From positions 30,727 to 94,726 of the forward strand of contig CAJXLN010000003.1 of assembly GCA_913056255.1 (NCBI GenBank): a DNA stretch of 64,000 bases, in the 5' to 3' direction. The notes under the pieces were generated by a model. That model ran no database searches and was not told where the DNA came from. It was given only the letters and a program-made list of their open reading frames with translations. Position 1 is the first letter of the stretch. Each line of letters starts with the position of its first letter. Origin of the DNA: an uncultured Thermotogae bacterium (GTDB lineage: Bacteria > Thermotogota > Thermotogae > Mesoaciditogales > Mesoaciditogaceae). Shown piece after piece: positions 9,138-17,335 of this stretch. A program made the position numbers and the translations under genes.

Positions 9138-9925
9138 ATACACATGTGCACCTCAGCATGAAAGATTTTGATGAAGACAGGGAAGAAATAGTCAACCATT
9201 TTGATGAGGACGGTATCGAGTTTGTAGTGGAAGTCGGTTACAACATGGAATCAAGTAAACGAGCGGTGGAATTCGCGCTATCACATTCGCAAATTTACTC
9301 TGCTATCGGTGTTCATCCTCACGATGTGAAAACGCTTCATGGAGATTGGATATCGATGTTAAGGATGCTTTCAAAGAATAAAAAGGTTGTCGCGATCGGG
9401 GAAATAGGTCTCGATTACTACAGAGATCTCTCGCCTCGTGCCATTCAAAAAGAATCTTTTGAGAAGCAACTTGAATTGGCTGAAAATTTGAATCTTCCCG
9501 TCATATTTCACATACGTGATGCTTACCTCGATGCACGTGAAATCATCAAAAAACACGATGTTAGAGGAGTCGTTCACAGTTTCAACGGAACATTGGAAGA
9601 CGCAAAAGATTTTCTAAGTATGGGATTCTACATAGGTGTTGGAGGAATAGCCACTTATAAAAAAAGTGATACTCTGCGTCAGATCATATCTGAAATTCCA
9701 ATCGATCGATTGTTGATCGAAACGGATTCTCCCTACCTCTTTCCTCGAATGCCAAAAAGACATGTTCCACAGGAGAATCCAATATCCCGAAATGTGCGAG
9801 GACACAGAAATGAACCCAAATATGTAAGATTCGTAGCAGAACTTCTTTCCGTGCTCTTTGCCATGCCCTTTGAAGAAATAGAGAAGATCACAACTCAAAA
9901 TGCCAGGGATCTATTTGATGTTTAA
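9131..9925 (+). CDS. TatD family metal-dependent deoxyribonuclease
   Basis: Predicted cytoplasmic TIM-barrel hydrolase with two metal ions. Metal ligands are visible in order: DTHVHLS at the N-terminus, GEIGLDYY, FHIRDA, VVHSFNG and ETDSPYL. The 264-residue length is standard. ATG at 9131 lies inside the last codons of murC, indicating coupling. Family members act as DNases in repair or DNA turnover; the real substrate here is not shown. YcfH/TatD sub-type not resolved. Confidence 0.92.
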   Translation: MVDTHVHLSMKDFDEDREEIVNHFDEDGIEFVVEVGYNMESSKRAVEFALSHSQIYSAIGVHPHDVKTLHGDWISMLRMLSKNKKVVAIGEIGLDYYRDLSPRAIQKESFEKQLELAENLNLPVIFHIRDAYLDAREIIKKHDVRGVVHSFNGTLEDAKDFLSMGFYIGVGGIATYKKSDTLRQIISEIPIDRLLIETDSPYLFPRMPKRHVPQENPISRNVRGHRNEPKYVRFVAELLSVLFAMPFEEIEKITTQNARDLFDV

Positions 9926-9950
9926 TCGTACATACTAAAAAGTAAAAAGA

Positions 9951-9959
9951 TGGTATAAT
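9951..9959 (+). promoter_or_regulatory. Promoter and possible S6:S18 leader of the rpsF operon
   Basis: TGGTATAAT, a consensus extended -10, precedes rpsF. The ~45-base leader after it contains CCCG, a small hairpin (CTGC/GCAG) and a second one (GGAC/GTCC) before the GGGAGG site. That layout could be an S6:S18 autoregulatory leader, which is known to use a CCG element; the match is only suggestive. Confidence 0.55.
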
Positions 9960-10012
9960 GTGAATACCCGTTCTGCCTTGTGCAGGACCAATAAGTCCAT
10001 GGGAGGTAAAAA

Positions 10013-10447
10013 ATGAGGATCTACGAGACAATGTTCATTGTCAATCCGGAACTTGACGATGAAACGAGGGAAGATATAGCTAATCGTGTCAAGACCTGGA
10101 TTGAGGAGAAAGTCAAAGGCACCATTAGAAAATTCGACAGATGGGGAATGCGTCAACTCGCTTTCAGAGTGAACAAATTCTATCAAGGAGATTACACGGT
10201 TGTACTTTTTGACGCAGAACCATACAGTTTGAAAGCACTTGAAGAAATGTACAGGATTACCCCAGAAATATTCAGATGGATGATATTCAGAAGAGAAGAC
10301 ATTGAAAAACATCCACCAGTTGAAAAAGCAGAAGAAACATCCAATGAAGAGAAAAATGTGAATTCCGAAACATCTGAAGTCCCTGTTGAAAATTCGTCAC
10401 CAGACGAAAGTGAATCAAAGGGGAGTTCAGAAGGTGAAGATTCGTGA
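10013..10447 (+). CDS. rpsF: 30S ribosomal protein S6
   Basis: Binds S18 and 16S rRNA in the platform of the small subunit. The first ~100 residues are a clear S6 domain: MRIYETMFIVNPELDDE, then FDRWGMRQLAFRVNKFYQGDY and the strand preceding MYRITPEIFRWMIFR. After it comes an acidic, Ser/Glu-rich tail of about 40 residues, longer than most S6 tails. ATG at 10013 follows GGGAGG. First gene of the rpsF-ssb-rpsR cluster; its TGA overlaps the ssb GTG. Confidence 0.96.
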   Translation: MRIYETMFIVNPELDDETREDIANRVKTWIEEKVKGTIRKFDRWGMRQLAFRVNKFYQGDYTVVLFDAEPYSLKALEEMYRITPEIFRWMIFRREDIEKHPPVEKAEETSNEEKNVNSETSEVPVENSSPDESESKGSSEGEDS

Positions 10448-10875
10448 ATTACAACAAAGTAATACTTGTTGGAAGGATAACACATGATCCAGAACTGAAA
10501 GTTACGACAAGTGGCACCGAAGTTGTCAATTTTCAGCTTGCGGTTAATCGTTACGGTAAAGATCAAAAGGCGGATTTTTTCAGAATAGTATGTTTTGGAA
10601 AAACTGCCGAATTTGTGAACAATTACGTAACCAAAGGTAGACTTTTGCTTGTGGAGGGAAGTTTGAGAAATAACGTTTGGCAAGATAACACCGGGCAAAA
10701 GCGCTCTTCAATTGAAGTGATGGCAAATCGCGTGCAGCCTATGGAAAAGCACGGCGCAACACCATCACCGGAAAAAAATAACGAAGAATTCAAAGCAGAA
10801 CCTGAAGGGCTAATACCTGAGATAAACGATGAAGACGATGATAATCCCGAAAAAAGTGACGAAATTCCCTTTTGA
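10444..10875 (+). CDS. ssb: Single-stranded DNA-binding protein
   Basis: Coats single-stranded DNA in replication and repair. The OB-fold region has [28 protein letters not shown] and [14 protein letters not shown]; the linker is Glu/Asn/Pro-rich and the tail ends DEIPF, the usual acidic partner-binding tip. At 143 residues it is a typical SSB. GTG at 10444 overlaps the rpsF stop. Located between S6 and S18, a widely conserved order. Confidence 0.96.
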   Translation: MNYNKVILVGRITHDPELKVTTSGTEVVNFQLAVNRYGKDQKADFFRIVCFGKTAEFVNNYVTKGRLLLVEGSLRNNVWQDNTGQKRSSIEVMANRVQPMEKHGATPSPEKNNEEFKAEPEGLIPEINDEDDDNPEKSDEIPF

Positions 10876-10892
10876 ATTCATGGAGGTGTAAA

Positions 10893-11120
10893 ATGGCAAC
10901 GAAATTCAGAGCAAGAAAGAAAAAGAAATGTACATTCTGTTCAAACGATATTACTTACATAGATTATAAGGATGTGAAAACGATAAAAAGATACGTAAGT
11001 GATAAGGGTAAAATATTACCAAAACGTGTTACCGGCACGTGTGTCAAGCATCAAAGAATGCTCTCAAAAGCGATAAAGCGTGCAAGACAGATGGCATTGA
11101 TACCTTACACTAAAAACTGA
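10893..11120 (+). CDS. rpsR: 30S ribosomal protein S18, zinc-type
   Basis: Partner of S6 in the 30S platform. The 75-residue protein starts [15 protein letters not shown] at 10893 is chosen because GGAGGTG precedes it at the right distance, while an upstream in-frame start lacks a site. It keeps the core [18 protein letters not shown] and the basic C-terminus. It carries CTFC near the N-terminus and CVKH later, a possible four-ligand (C-C-C-H) zinc site, the form called C+ in ribosomal proteins. Third gene in the rpsF operon. Confidence 0.95.
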   Translation: MATKFRARKKKKCTFCSNDITYIDYKDVKTIKRYVSDKGKILPKRVTGTCVKHQRMLSKAIKRARQMALIPYTKN

Positions 11121-11145
11121 TTAAGAGGCCGTTTGGGCCTCTTAA
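11121..11145 (+). other. Intercistronic hairpin between rpsR and rplI
   Basis: Perfect inverted repeat (TTAAGAGGCC / GGCCTCTTAA) with a 5-base loop, starting at the first base after the rpsR stop. No T-run follows, so it may be a weak or partial terminator, a processing site or an mRNA-stabilising stem that lowers rplI expression relative to S6-SSB-S18. Confidence 0.7.
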
Positions 11146-11163
11146 AAGTATGGGGGCGATTTT

Positions 11164-11616
11164 GTGAAGGTTTTTCTTTTGAAGGACGTTAAATCACTTG
11201 GTAAAGCTGGAGAAATAGTTAAAGTCTCTGATGGGTACGGAAGAAACTATCTGATTCCCAAAGGTCTCGCCGCAGTGGCTACTACGAATATCGTCGATCA
11301 AGTGAAGGGGAAAAAACGCATCGAAGAAAAAAAGCGTAAGGAAAACATAAGAAAAGCCAATGAGAAATTAAACACTTTGCTAAAAGAAGTGATCACCATA
11401 CGCAGCCGAGCCGGAAATGGCGAAAAACTTTATGGGGCCATAACATCTTCGGATGTAGCCGAAAAGATATCCGAGTACCTTGGAGAGAAATTCGATAGAA
11501 AAAACATAGAAATGAAGCCTTTAAAATCACTTGGTCTCCATGAAATCAAGGTCAAATTTGGAAACGGCGTTTCTGGAAAAATAAAAATAAAGGTGGAACG
11601 CGAGGAGCATAGTTAA
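11164..11616 (+). CDS. rplI: 50S ribosomal protein L9
   Basis: Binds 23S rRNA near the L1 stalk and helps maintain reading frame. The N-terminal domain is complete: [20 protein letters not shown], then [14 protein letters not shown]; a long Lys/Glu-rich helix (about residues 42-75) joins it to the C-terminal domain ([14 protein letters not shown] and [17 protein letters not shown]). 150 residues, standard. GTG at 11164 follows a G-rich site. Separated from rpsR by a hairpin but in the conventional S6-SSB-S18-L9 order. Confidence 0.96.
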   Translation: MKVFLLKDVKSLGKAGEIVKVSDGYGRNYLIPKGLAAVATTNIVDQVKGKKRIEEKKRKENIRKANEKLNTLLKEVITIRSRAGNGEKLYGAITSSDVAEKISEYLGEKFDRKNIEMKPLKSLGLHEIKVKFGNGVSGKIKIKVEREEHS

Positions 11617-11619
11617 GAA

Positions 11620-12468
11620 TTGAAACTTATAATATCTTCAAAAGCATTGTATTCGACATGGATGTACTATTCTCCGGACAGAATGTTGATAGATTGTGGA
11701 GAAGGTGCAAGTACTCATCTTGGAAACAAGTCTTTCGCAATCAAACGGATCTTCATAACTCATGGACATGCTGATCACATAGCAGGTCTTTGGGGATTGG
11801 TTAACACCAGAAATAATGCCATGGGCAACAAAGAAAAGGGTTTGGAAATATACTACCCGAGAGGCGGAAAATCTGTTGAAAAATTTTTAAACTTCATAGT
11901 GAGGGTCAACAGCAATCTCAAGTACAATTTGAAAATCAGGCCTCTGGATGTCGGAGAAGAAGTGATTCTTCACAGAACTGGTTCAGCACAACGTGTCATA
12001 AGACCATTCAAGACTCATCACACGATCAGTGAGGAGAGCTTTGGGTATAATATTTACGAAAAGCGAAAACATCTCAAACCTGAATACAGAAATTTAGAAC
12101 AAGTAGAGATATTGCAACTCGTTAAAAAGCTCGGAAGAAATGCCGTTACCGTTGAGTATGAGCATAAAATACTCACGGTTAGCGGGGATTCTATTCCCAT
12201 ATCCATTGAAGATGCGTTTGAAACGGATTTACTCGTTCATGAGTCCACTTTTTTAAACGAAAACGATCGAAGGGGAAACAATCATTCCTCGATCGAAGAG
12301 GTTTTGGAACTCGCAAAGTTGGCTCATGTCAAAGCCGTTATTCTTTACCACATATCTACAAGATATGAGAGGAATATAAGGCGTCTTGTGGGTAGGGCAA
12401 TAAAAGAGTTAGAGATCGAGATTCCGGTGATGTACGTTCATCCATCCAAAATTTTTACTTTGAATTGA
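11620..12468 (+). CDS. rnz: Ribonuclease Z, Thermotoga type
   Basis: tRNA 3'-processing endonuclease of the metallo-beta-lactamase fold. The metal-binding signature is THGHADHIAGLWG near residue 50, with a further His in THHTISEESFGY, the Asp in SGDSIPI and His in ILYHISTRY. The sequence closely follows what I recall of T. maritima RNase Z, a form that removes the CCA end precisely and has an unusual short exosite: SKALYSTWMYYSPDRML and NTRNNAMGNKEK are shared features. 282 residues. TTG at 11620 comes 3 bases after rplI, with GAGGAG upstream. Confidence 0.92.
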   Translation: MKLIISSKALYSTWMYYSPDRMLIDCGEGASTHLGNKSFAIKRIFITHGHADHIAGLWGLVNTRNNAMGNKEKGLEIYYPRGGKSVEKFLNFIVRVNSNLKYNLKIRPLDVGEEVILHRTGSAQRVIRPFKTHHTISEESFGYNIYEKRKHLKPEYRNLEQVEILQLVKKLGRNAVTVEYEHKILTVSGDSIPISIEDAFETDLLVHESTFLNENDRRGNNHSSIEEVLELAKLAHVKAVILYHISTRYERNIRRLVGRAIKELEIEIPVMYVHPSKIFTLN

Positions 12469-12471
12469 GAT

Positions 12472-12912
12472 GTGAAAATGGTGTATTTGATATTCTGGAT
12501 CGTACTGGGAATTGCTCTGAGTGCAGCAGAGATCTTCATTCCAACCTTTTTTCTCTTTTGGTTTGGATTGGGAGCATTTTCGGCTGCCGTTGTGTCTGTC
12601 TTCTATGGCATTGTACCCCAGCTTGTTGCTTTTATCGTCGTCTCTGCTTTACTTTTGATCTTCACGCGACCAATAGCCGTTAAGACATTTCTAAGAAAAG
12701 AATCACCCGAGAAGATCAACATAGACTCAATAATTGGAGAGAGTGCAGAGGTTGTGAAGCGTATAGATCCGACAGCAGGAACGGGCATGGTGAGAATAAA
12801 CGGAGAACTCTGGCGAGCAGTTACCGAAGACAACTCCATTGTAGAAATTGGTAATCGCGTTTTGATAAAAAAAATCGATGGTACAAAATTAGTGGTTAAA
12901 AAATTACAATAA
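12472..12912 (+). CDS. NfeD-like membrane protein (short form)
   Basis: Integral membrane protein with two or three N-terminal helices (about residues 3-25, 28-48, 52-68) and a soluble C-terminal OB-fold domain (residues ~85-145) containing GESAEVVKRIDPTAGTGMVRINGELWRA, split here for length at its Gly-rich turn, the NfeD hallmark. Short NfeD proteins lack the serine protease domain and work with SPFH partners. The following gene is exactly such a partner. The start is GTG at 12472 or ATG at 12478; neither has a strong ribosome-binding site. Confidence 0.88.
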   Translation: MKMVYLIFWIVLGIALSAAEIFIPTFFLFWFGLGAFSAAVVSVFYGIVPQLVAFIVVSALLLIFTRPIAVKTFLRKESPEKINIDSIIGESAEVVKRIDPTAGTGMVRINGELWRAVTEDNSIVEIGNRVLIKKIDGTKLVVKKLQ

Positions 12913-12969
12913 CACGATTGCCATTTTCAAATAAAAACGCACTTCGTCAATTTCAAAAGGAGGATAGTT

Positions 12970-13908
12970 GTGGATATCATAAGTATTTCAGTACTGGTGA
13001 TTGTAATATTCGTATTTTTGCTCATTTTAGCTATAACCGGCATAAAGATCATAAGACCTTACCAAAAGGGATTGGTCGAGCGTCTTGGAAAATTCAGACA
13101 TCAGATCGAACCTGGTTTGAATTTGATCATTCCGTTCTTTGATCGAGTTATCAAAGTCGATATGCGTGAACACGTCATAGACGTTCCACCTCAGGAAGTC
13201 ATAACGGAGGACAACGTCGTTGTCGCTGTTGATGCTATCATATACTACGAAGTCTCGGATGCTTTTAAGGTAGTGTACAACGTCAAGAATTTTGAGAGTG
13301 CGGCAATTAAGCTGGCACAGACCAATTTGAGAAACGTGATAGGTGAGCTCGAGCTCGATCAAACTTTGACGTCCAGAGAAAAGGTGAATTTGAAACTCCG
13401 TGAGGTTCTTGACGATGCAACTGACAAATGGGGCGTGAGAATTACAAGGGTAGAACTCAAAAAGATCGATCCGCCAAGAGACATTACCGATGCCATGAGC
13501 CAACAAATGAAAGCCGAACGTACTAAACGTGCTGCTATCCTTCAGGCACAAGGAGTAAAACAATCCCAAATTCTTCAAGCAGAGGGACAAAAGCAATCCC
13601 AAATACTCAAAGCGGAAGGTCAAGCCGCGGCAATTAAGAAAATGGCCGACGCAGATAAATACAAGCTCCAAATTGAAGCGGAAGGTCAAGCACTTGCCAT
13701 AAAAACCGTTTTCGATGCTATACATTCTGGAAACCCGACTCCAGATCTTCTGACGGTGAAATACCTTGAAGCACTTGGGACGATAGCAGATGGTAAATCT
13801 ACGAAGATATTTCTTCCATTTGAGACATCCGGTATACTGTCCAGTTTAGGGGCAATTGGAGAGATGTTCAAAAAAGATGATACTAAAAAAGGAGAGGAAA
13901 AATCTTAG
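12970..13908 (+). CDS. SPFH/Band 7 family membrane protein (stomatin/QmcA type)
   Basis: One N-terminal membrane helix (residues ~3-25) followed by an SPFH domain: [26 protein letters not shown] and [15 protein letters not shown] are diagnostic. After it, residues ~190-245 form an Ala/Gln/Lys-rich coiled coil with near repeats of [12 protein letters not shown]. 312 residues, usual for QmcA/stomatin-like proteins, which form ring-shaped membrane microdomain cages and bind proteases or NfeD. GTG at 12970 follows AAAGGAGG. Operon with the NfeD-like gene and with two unknown downstream genes. Confidence 0.92.
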   Translation: MDIISISVLVIVIFVFLLILAITGIKIIRPYQKGLVERLGKFRHQIEPGLNLIIPFFDRVIKVDMREHVIDVPPQEVITEDNVVVAVDAIIYYEVSDAFKVVYNVKNFESAAIKLAQTNLRNVIGELELDQTLTSREKVNLKLREVLDDATDKWGVRITRVELKKIDPPRDITDAMSQQMKAERTKRAAILQAQGVKQSQILQAEGQKQSQILKAEGQAAAIKKMADADKYKLQIEAEGQALAIKTVFDAIHSGNPTPDLLTVKYLEALGTIADGKSTKIFLPFETSGILSSLGAIGEMFKKDDTKKGEEKS

Positions 13909-14460
13909 TTGAACGTGTGGACATCTTTATGGAAAGAATCCGTAAACTCTGCACTTGTCAGCGGGGCTGGTTTTGTGCTCGCACTTTGGTACGTGCGGAG
14001 TCGTGTAGTTGATAAAAAGAGTATCAGCAAGAGCTTTTTGAGATACTTTCAGGATCTTTTCCCAATAGGCATGATGTTACTCAGTTCCTATTTAATAGTG
14101 TCTGTTGATCTGTCAATTGGGAATATTTTTATGGCGGTGGCGGCCTTTATTTACATAATTTCATACATAGCTCCAAGTGTCGATAAGTACGACAACACTC
14201 ATCGTGCCACGATCCTTTCACTTGGTTACACGCGCCAGGAATACGTTCTTAGGTATCTTTTTCCAAAGTCAAAGAGAATGTGGTTCAGTGCATTGGCAAA
14301 CTTCTTCATCGCACAACTTCTCACATTGATGTCATTCAAATTTTTAATTTCCTATGAAATTCCACAATTACAAGAGGTGATTATATTCGTATCGATTACA
14401 CTCATGATCTTTGGTGTTGTGATATCAGTTATCAGAAATCTTGTCAGAATGGAAAGGTAG
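13909..14460 (+). CDS. Membrane protein with an ABC-permease-like loop
   Basis: Function unknown. The 183-residue product has about four hydrophobic stretches (near residues 12-28, 48-68, 70-88 and 125-178). Between the third and the next is ATILSLGYTRQEYVLRYLFP, which resembles the EAA loop of binding-protein-dependent ABC permeases (A-x3-S-L-G-x9-L-x-P), the loop that contacts the ATPase. No ATPase or binding protein is encoded nearby, so this could be an orphan or a decayed permease. TTG at 13909 begins directly after the SPFH gene stop, so it is co-translated with it. Confidence 0.7.
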   Translation: MNVWTSLWKESVNSALVSGAGFVLALWYVRSRVVDKKSISKSFLRYFQDLFPIGMMLLSSYLIVSVDLSIGNIFMAVAAFIYIISYIAPSVDKYDNTHRATILSLGYTRQEYVLRYLFPKSKRMWFSALANFFIAQLLTLMSFKFLISYEIPQLQEVIIFVSITLMIFGVVISVIRNLVRMER

Positions 14461-14467
14461 GAGAAAA

Positions 14468-15127
14468 GTGAAAAGGTTGCCTCTGATAGCATTTTTGATG
14501 TTCTCAACTTTTGCGATGGGTATTCCCATTGATCTTTCCATATCGAATAACGAAGCTTTTTTAGGTTTAACAGCCACTCCGTTAAGAATGGAAATCGGTT
14601 ATCCCAGATCATCTGTACTCTTAGGAAATAATACGTATATTGAGATTACCACTGACGAGTCAACGCCTCTTGTGTCCTTAAAAACATCCGTTAATTCGAT
14701 CAACTTCAAAATATGGTCCTTATCTTTCGGAGAAACGTCGAAATTCGGGCAACTTGAAGGCAGGCTTGATAATGGAAAGATATTGGAAATAGGAAGAAAT
14801 TTCATCACTGCAAACACGGAGCTGTCGTTCTCCAGAGCCGTTTTGAAAATGGAATATTCGAGATTTTATTCAAGTTTCAATTATAATTCATCTAAAAAGA
14901 TGATCTTTCTTGCCCCTCCAAATTACAACGGAGAAGAACCAAATGTACTCTCAATGTACGCTTCCTATTCTCTTAACAGTTATAAAGATTTCAAATTCAC
15001 TCTTTTTACACACATGAAACTTCATTTTTCGGATGCATTTGTATTTGAAAATCCATCTTACGAGGTAGGTGTTTCAATTTCTACGACTACAGAAAATCTT
15101 CAAAACACTTTTCAAATGCCGCACTGA
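14468..15127 (+). CDS. Predicted secreted protein of unknown function
   Basis: Not recognised. GTG at 14468 is chosen since AGGAG precedes it and it gives a clear signal peptide (KRLPLIAFLMFSTFAMG, cleavage near residue 18-20). The rest, about 200 residues, alternates hydrophobic and polar residues with many Ser, Asn, Thr, Phe and Tyr, suggesting beta structure and an envelope (toga) location. It has no Cys or enzyme motif. Last gene of the NfeD/SPFH cluster, ahead of a terminator. An earlier in-frame ATG at 14441 would overlap the previous gene and hide the signal peptide. Confidence 0.7.
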   Translation: MKRLPLIAFLMFSTFAMGIPIDLSISNNEAFLGLTATPLRMEIGYPRSSVLLGNNTYIEITTDESTPLVSLKTSVNSINFKIWSLSFGETSKFGQLEGRLDNGKILEIGRNFITANTELSFSRAVLKMEYSRFYSSFNYNSSKKMIFLAPPNYNGEEPNVLSMYASYSLNSYKDFKFTLFTHMKLHFSDAFVFENPSYEVGVSISTTTENLQNTFQMPH

Positions 15128-15162
15128 TTGACTCACCTCTATTAAAATGGTGATGATCAAGA

Positions 15163-15207
15163 GATGGTGTCTTGGATTTGAGTAGAGACCATCAACTTTT
15201 TCTTTTG
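15163..15207 (+). terminator. Rho-independent terminator after the NfeD/SPFH cluster
   Basis: Stem GATGGTGTCT / AGAGACCATC (one mismatch) with an 11-12 base loop, followed by AACTTTTTCTTTT. It closes the plus-strand operon and faces the convergent murA gene. Confidence 0.65.
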
Positions 15208-15242
15208 AGAAAAGCGTCGAGTATACGAATAAAAGATTTATT

Positions 15243-16481
15243 TTATGAAGTGATAACTCTTACCCCTATTTTGTTGAGCTTTTCCACAACATTTTCGTAC
15301 CCTCTAAAGAGGATCTCAAAATTTTCGATCTCACTTGGTCCGTCAGCAATTGCCGCTGCTATAACCATGGCTGCAGTTTCTCTCAGATCTTTACCCACAA
15401 CCTTTGCACCATGAAGAACTTGCGGACCATTTATTTTAATCGCTTGTCCCACAACATCTAAAATTGCTCCCATCTTTTTGAGTTCTTCAACATGTCCAAG
15501 TCTGTTTTCGAAGATCTTTTCAGTTATCTTCGAAATGCCTTTTGCTTTACATGCAAGTACGGTGATTTGAGGTTGTAAATCTGTTGGAAATCCAGGATAT
15601 GGAGCTGTAACAACTTCCATAGGCATAAGTTCAGATGCCCTTATTCGCATTGAATTATCGTGTATTGATATCACGCCTCCCATTTTTCGCAAAACATCTA
15701 CAAAATTCAGAGTAGAAGGTGTAATTCCCTTAACGATCAAATCACCACCACTCGCCATCGTTAAAATGGCATACGTGCCAGCTTCTATTCTGTCACCAAT
15801 CACTTCATGGTGTACACTTAGGAGTCGCGGAACACCTTTGATATGAATCCTGGAAGTTCCGGCACCCAAAATGCGTGCACCCATAGAATTCAAAAACCTT
15901 TGCAGATCAACAATCTCTGGCTCTTTTGCGCAGTTTAAGAGCTCTGTTTCCGTTCCTTTCATTATCGAAGCAGTTGTCATAAGATGTTCAGTTGCGCCGA
16001 CGCTTGGAAAACTCAGACGAATGTTAACTTGCCTGGGTCGGCGCATGGGAACAGCTTCAACGACTTTTCCCTTCACTGAAACTCTGAATCCCAACTTCCT
16101 TAAGCCATTTAAGTGTATATCTATAGGCCTTTGGCCTATAGAGCATCCTCCAGGATATGAAATTTTAGCCTTACCAGTTTTTAAAGTCAAAGGACCAAGT
16201 AAAAGTATGGAAGCCCTTATTCCAGAAGAAAAGCCAGATATATCGCCCTTTAAATCATTAGGTAACAGAGAAACGGTGTTGTTTACAAATGAGATCTCCA
16301 TTCCAAGAGCACGCAACATGGAAATCATTTCCCTAACATCAGCAAGGTCTGGAATTCTTGAAATCTCAATCCTTTTAGAGGCCAAAAGAGAGGCTGCTAA
16401 AATGGGGAGGGCAGCATTTTTGGCTCCGCCTACCGAAACTTCGCCTCTGATTTTCGAATTTCCCCAAACTTCAGCGTTCAA
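15243..16481 (-). CDS. murA: UDP-N-acetylglucosamine 1-carboxyvinyltransferase
   Basis: First committed step of peptidoglycan synthesis: transfers enolpyruvate from PEP to UDP-GlcNAc. The N-terminus has the substrate Lys-Asn in VSVGGAKNAALPILAA, and the catalytic, fosfomycin-targeted cysteine is present in PGGCSIGQRPIDIH. The C-terminal half has FPTDLQPQ and ENRLGHVEEL. 412 residues, normal. TTG at 16481 overlaps the TGA of the upstream membrane protein gene, so the two are coupled. MurC is encoded about 7 kb away on the other strand. Confidence 0.95.
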   Translation of the reverse strand: MNAEVWGNSKIRGEVSVGGAKNAALPILAASLLASKRIEISRIPDLADVREMISMLRALGMEISFVNNTVSLLPNDLKGDISGFSSGIRASILLLGPLTLKTGKAKISYPGGCSIGQRPIDIHLNGLRKLGFRVSVKGKVVEAVPMRRPRQVNIRLSFPSVGATEHLMTTASIMKGTETELLNCAKEPEIVDLQRFLNSMGARILGAGTSRIHIKGVPRLLSVHHEVIGDRIEAGTYAILTMASGGDLIVKGITPSTLNFVDVLRKMGGVISIHDNSMRIRASELMPMEVVTAPYPGFPTDLQPQITVLACKAKGISKITEKIFENRLGHVEELKKMGAILDVVGQAIKINGPQVLHGAKVVGKDLRETAAMVIAAAIADGPSEIENFEILFRGYENVVEKLNKIGVRVITS

Positions 16482-17176
16482 TCTTTACTTTCACCTTTGG
16501 CATCGTTTTTCTCCTTATTTTTTCCGATTTGAAGTCTCATTGAGATGATGGAAAGACTTAAGAAGATCAAAATAAAGATCGTGATCATAAAAATGTGATT
16601 TCTATTTGTCAGATCATTAAGGAGATTCTTCGGATCTATCTTGAAGAAATAAGTTGAAATGGGCACCATAATTGAGTAAGAAGCCCCAAGAGAGCCTATG
16701 GTTGCAAGAACAGTTCCCATCGCTTTTCTTTCACTTTTCAGAATAACAAGACCAACTATGGTTCCAAAAGTTACAAATACGCCCAGTCTTATCAAGTCCG
16801 GATATGATTTCACACTTATATTAAAAGCCAAAAGTACCCAAGTGTAAATATAATAAGCTACAACACCTCCCGCTACAAAGCCGACAATGAAGATGGCAAG
16901 CTTGTAAAAAGAAATAAAAAGTGCTGTGGAAAGAAATGCAACGATCAGTATTACACCGAGATGAATCATCTTTTCGTTTGATGAGCTAACCTGAAAATTG
17001 TATCTGTTAATGATTTGTAACCAGAGGTATTGCCCCAGGTAAACACCTCCGGCAAAACCGATAAGTGCTAAAGATACACGTAAAAGGTAATATCCAAAAA
17101 AAGCGAATGCCAGGCTGATTATCAAAGCAATTGTCCAATATTGCCCTACAAATTGAGAAATACTTTCGATGTTCAT
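16478..17176 (-). CDS. Seven-helix membrane protein, DUF4203/TMEM198-like
   Basis: 232 residues with about seven hydrophobic segments and a charged C-terminal tail (KNKEKNDAKGESKD). Gly-rich pairs such as LIGFAGGVYLGQYLW and IVGFVAGGVVAYYIY repeat along the chain, the pattern of the DUF4203/TMEM198-like family; I assign it on this pattern only. Biochemical function is unknown. Coupled to murA by a 4-base overlap, which hints at an envelope role. ATG at 17176 has only a weak site (AGGGAGCG) upstream. Confidence 0.7.
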   Translation of the reverse strand: MNIESISQFVGQYWTIALIISLAFAFFGYYLLRVSLALIGFAGGVYLGQYLWLQIINRYNFQVSSSNEKMIHLGVILIVAFLSTALFISFYKLAIFIVGFVAGGVVAYYIYTWVLLAFNISVKSYPDLIRLGVFVTFGTIVGLVILKSERKAMGTVLATIGSLGASYSIMVPISTYFFKIDPKNLLNDLTNRNHIFMITIFILIFLSLSIISMRLQIGKNKEKNDAKGESKD

Positions 17177-17335
17177 AAGAAAGCGCTCCCTTCGATCAAA
17201 CGAATCATAGAATTTCGCCTCAAGGAACTGACGTATCGTTCTAAAAAAGAATAGTTACAGTCATTAAAATAAGCACTTTCGTTTACAAGCCCCACACATT
17301 TGTACAGGAGGTAATTGACGATAATCAAAATATCT

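Noticed and set aside
9960-10012. Riboswitch before rpsF
   Set aside because: The two small hairpins fit a ribosomal-protein leader better than any metabolite riboswitch; no riboswitch core is present.
13027-13725. Long minus-strand open frame (232 codons)
   Set aside because: It lies fully antisense to the SPFH gene, has no ribosome-binding site and no domain; a compositional shadow.
17300-17335. Plus-strand AGGAGG with a following TTG
   Set aside because: The frame closes after about 12 codons and runs into the antisense of holA.
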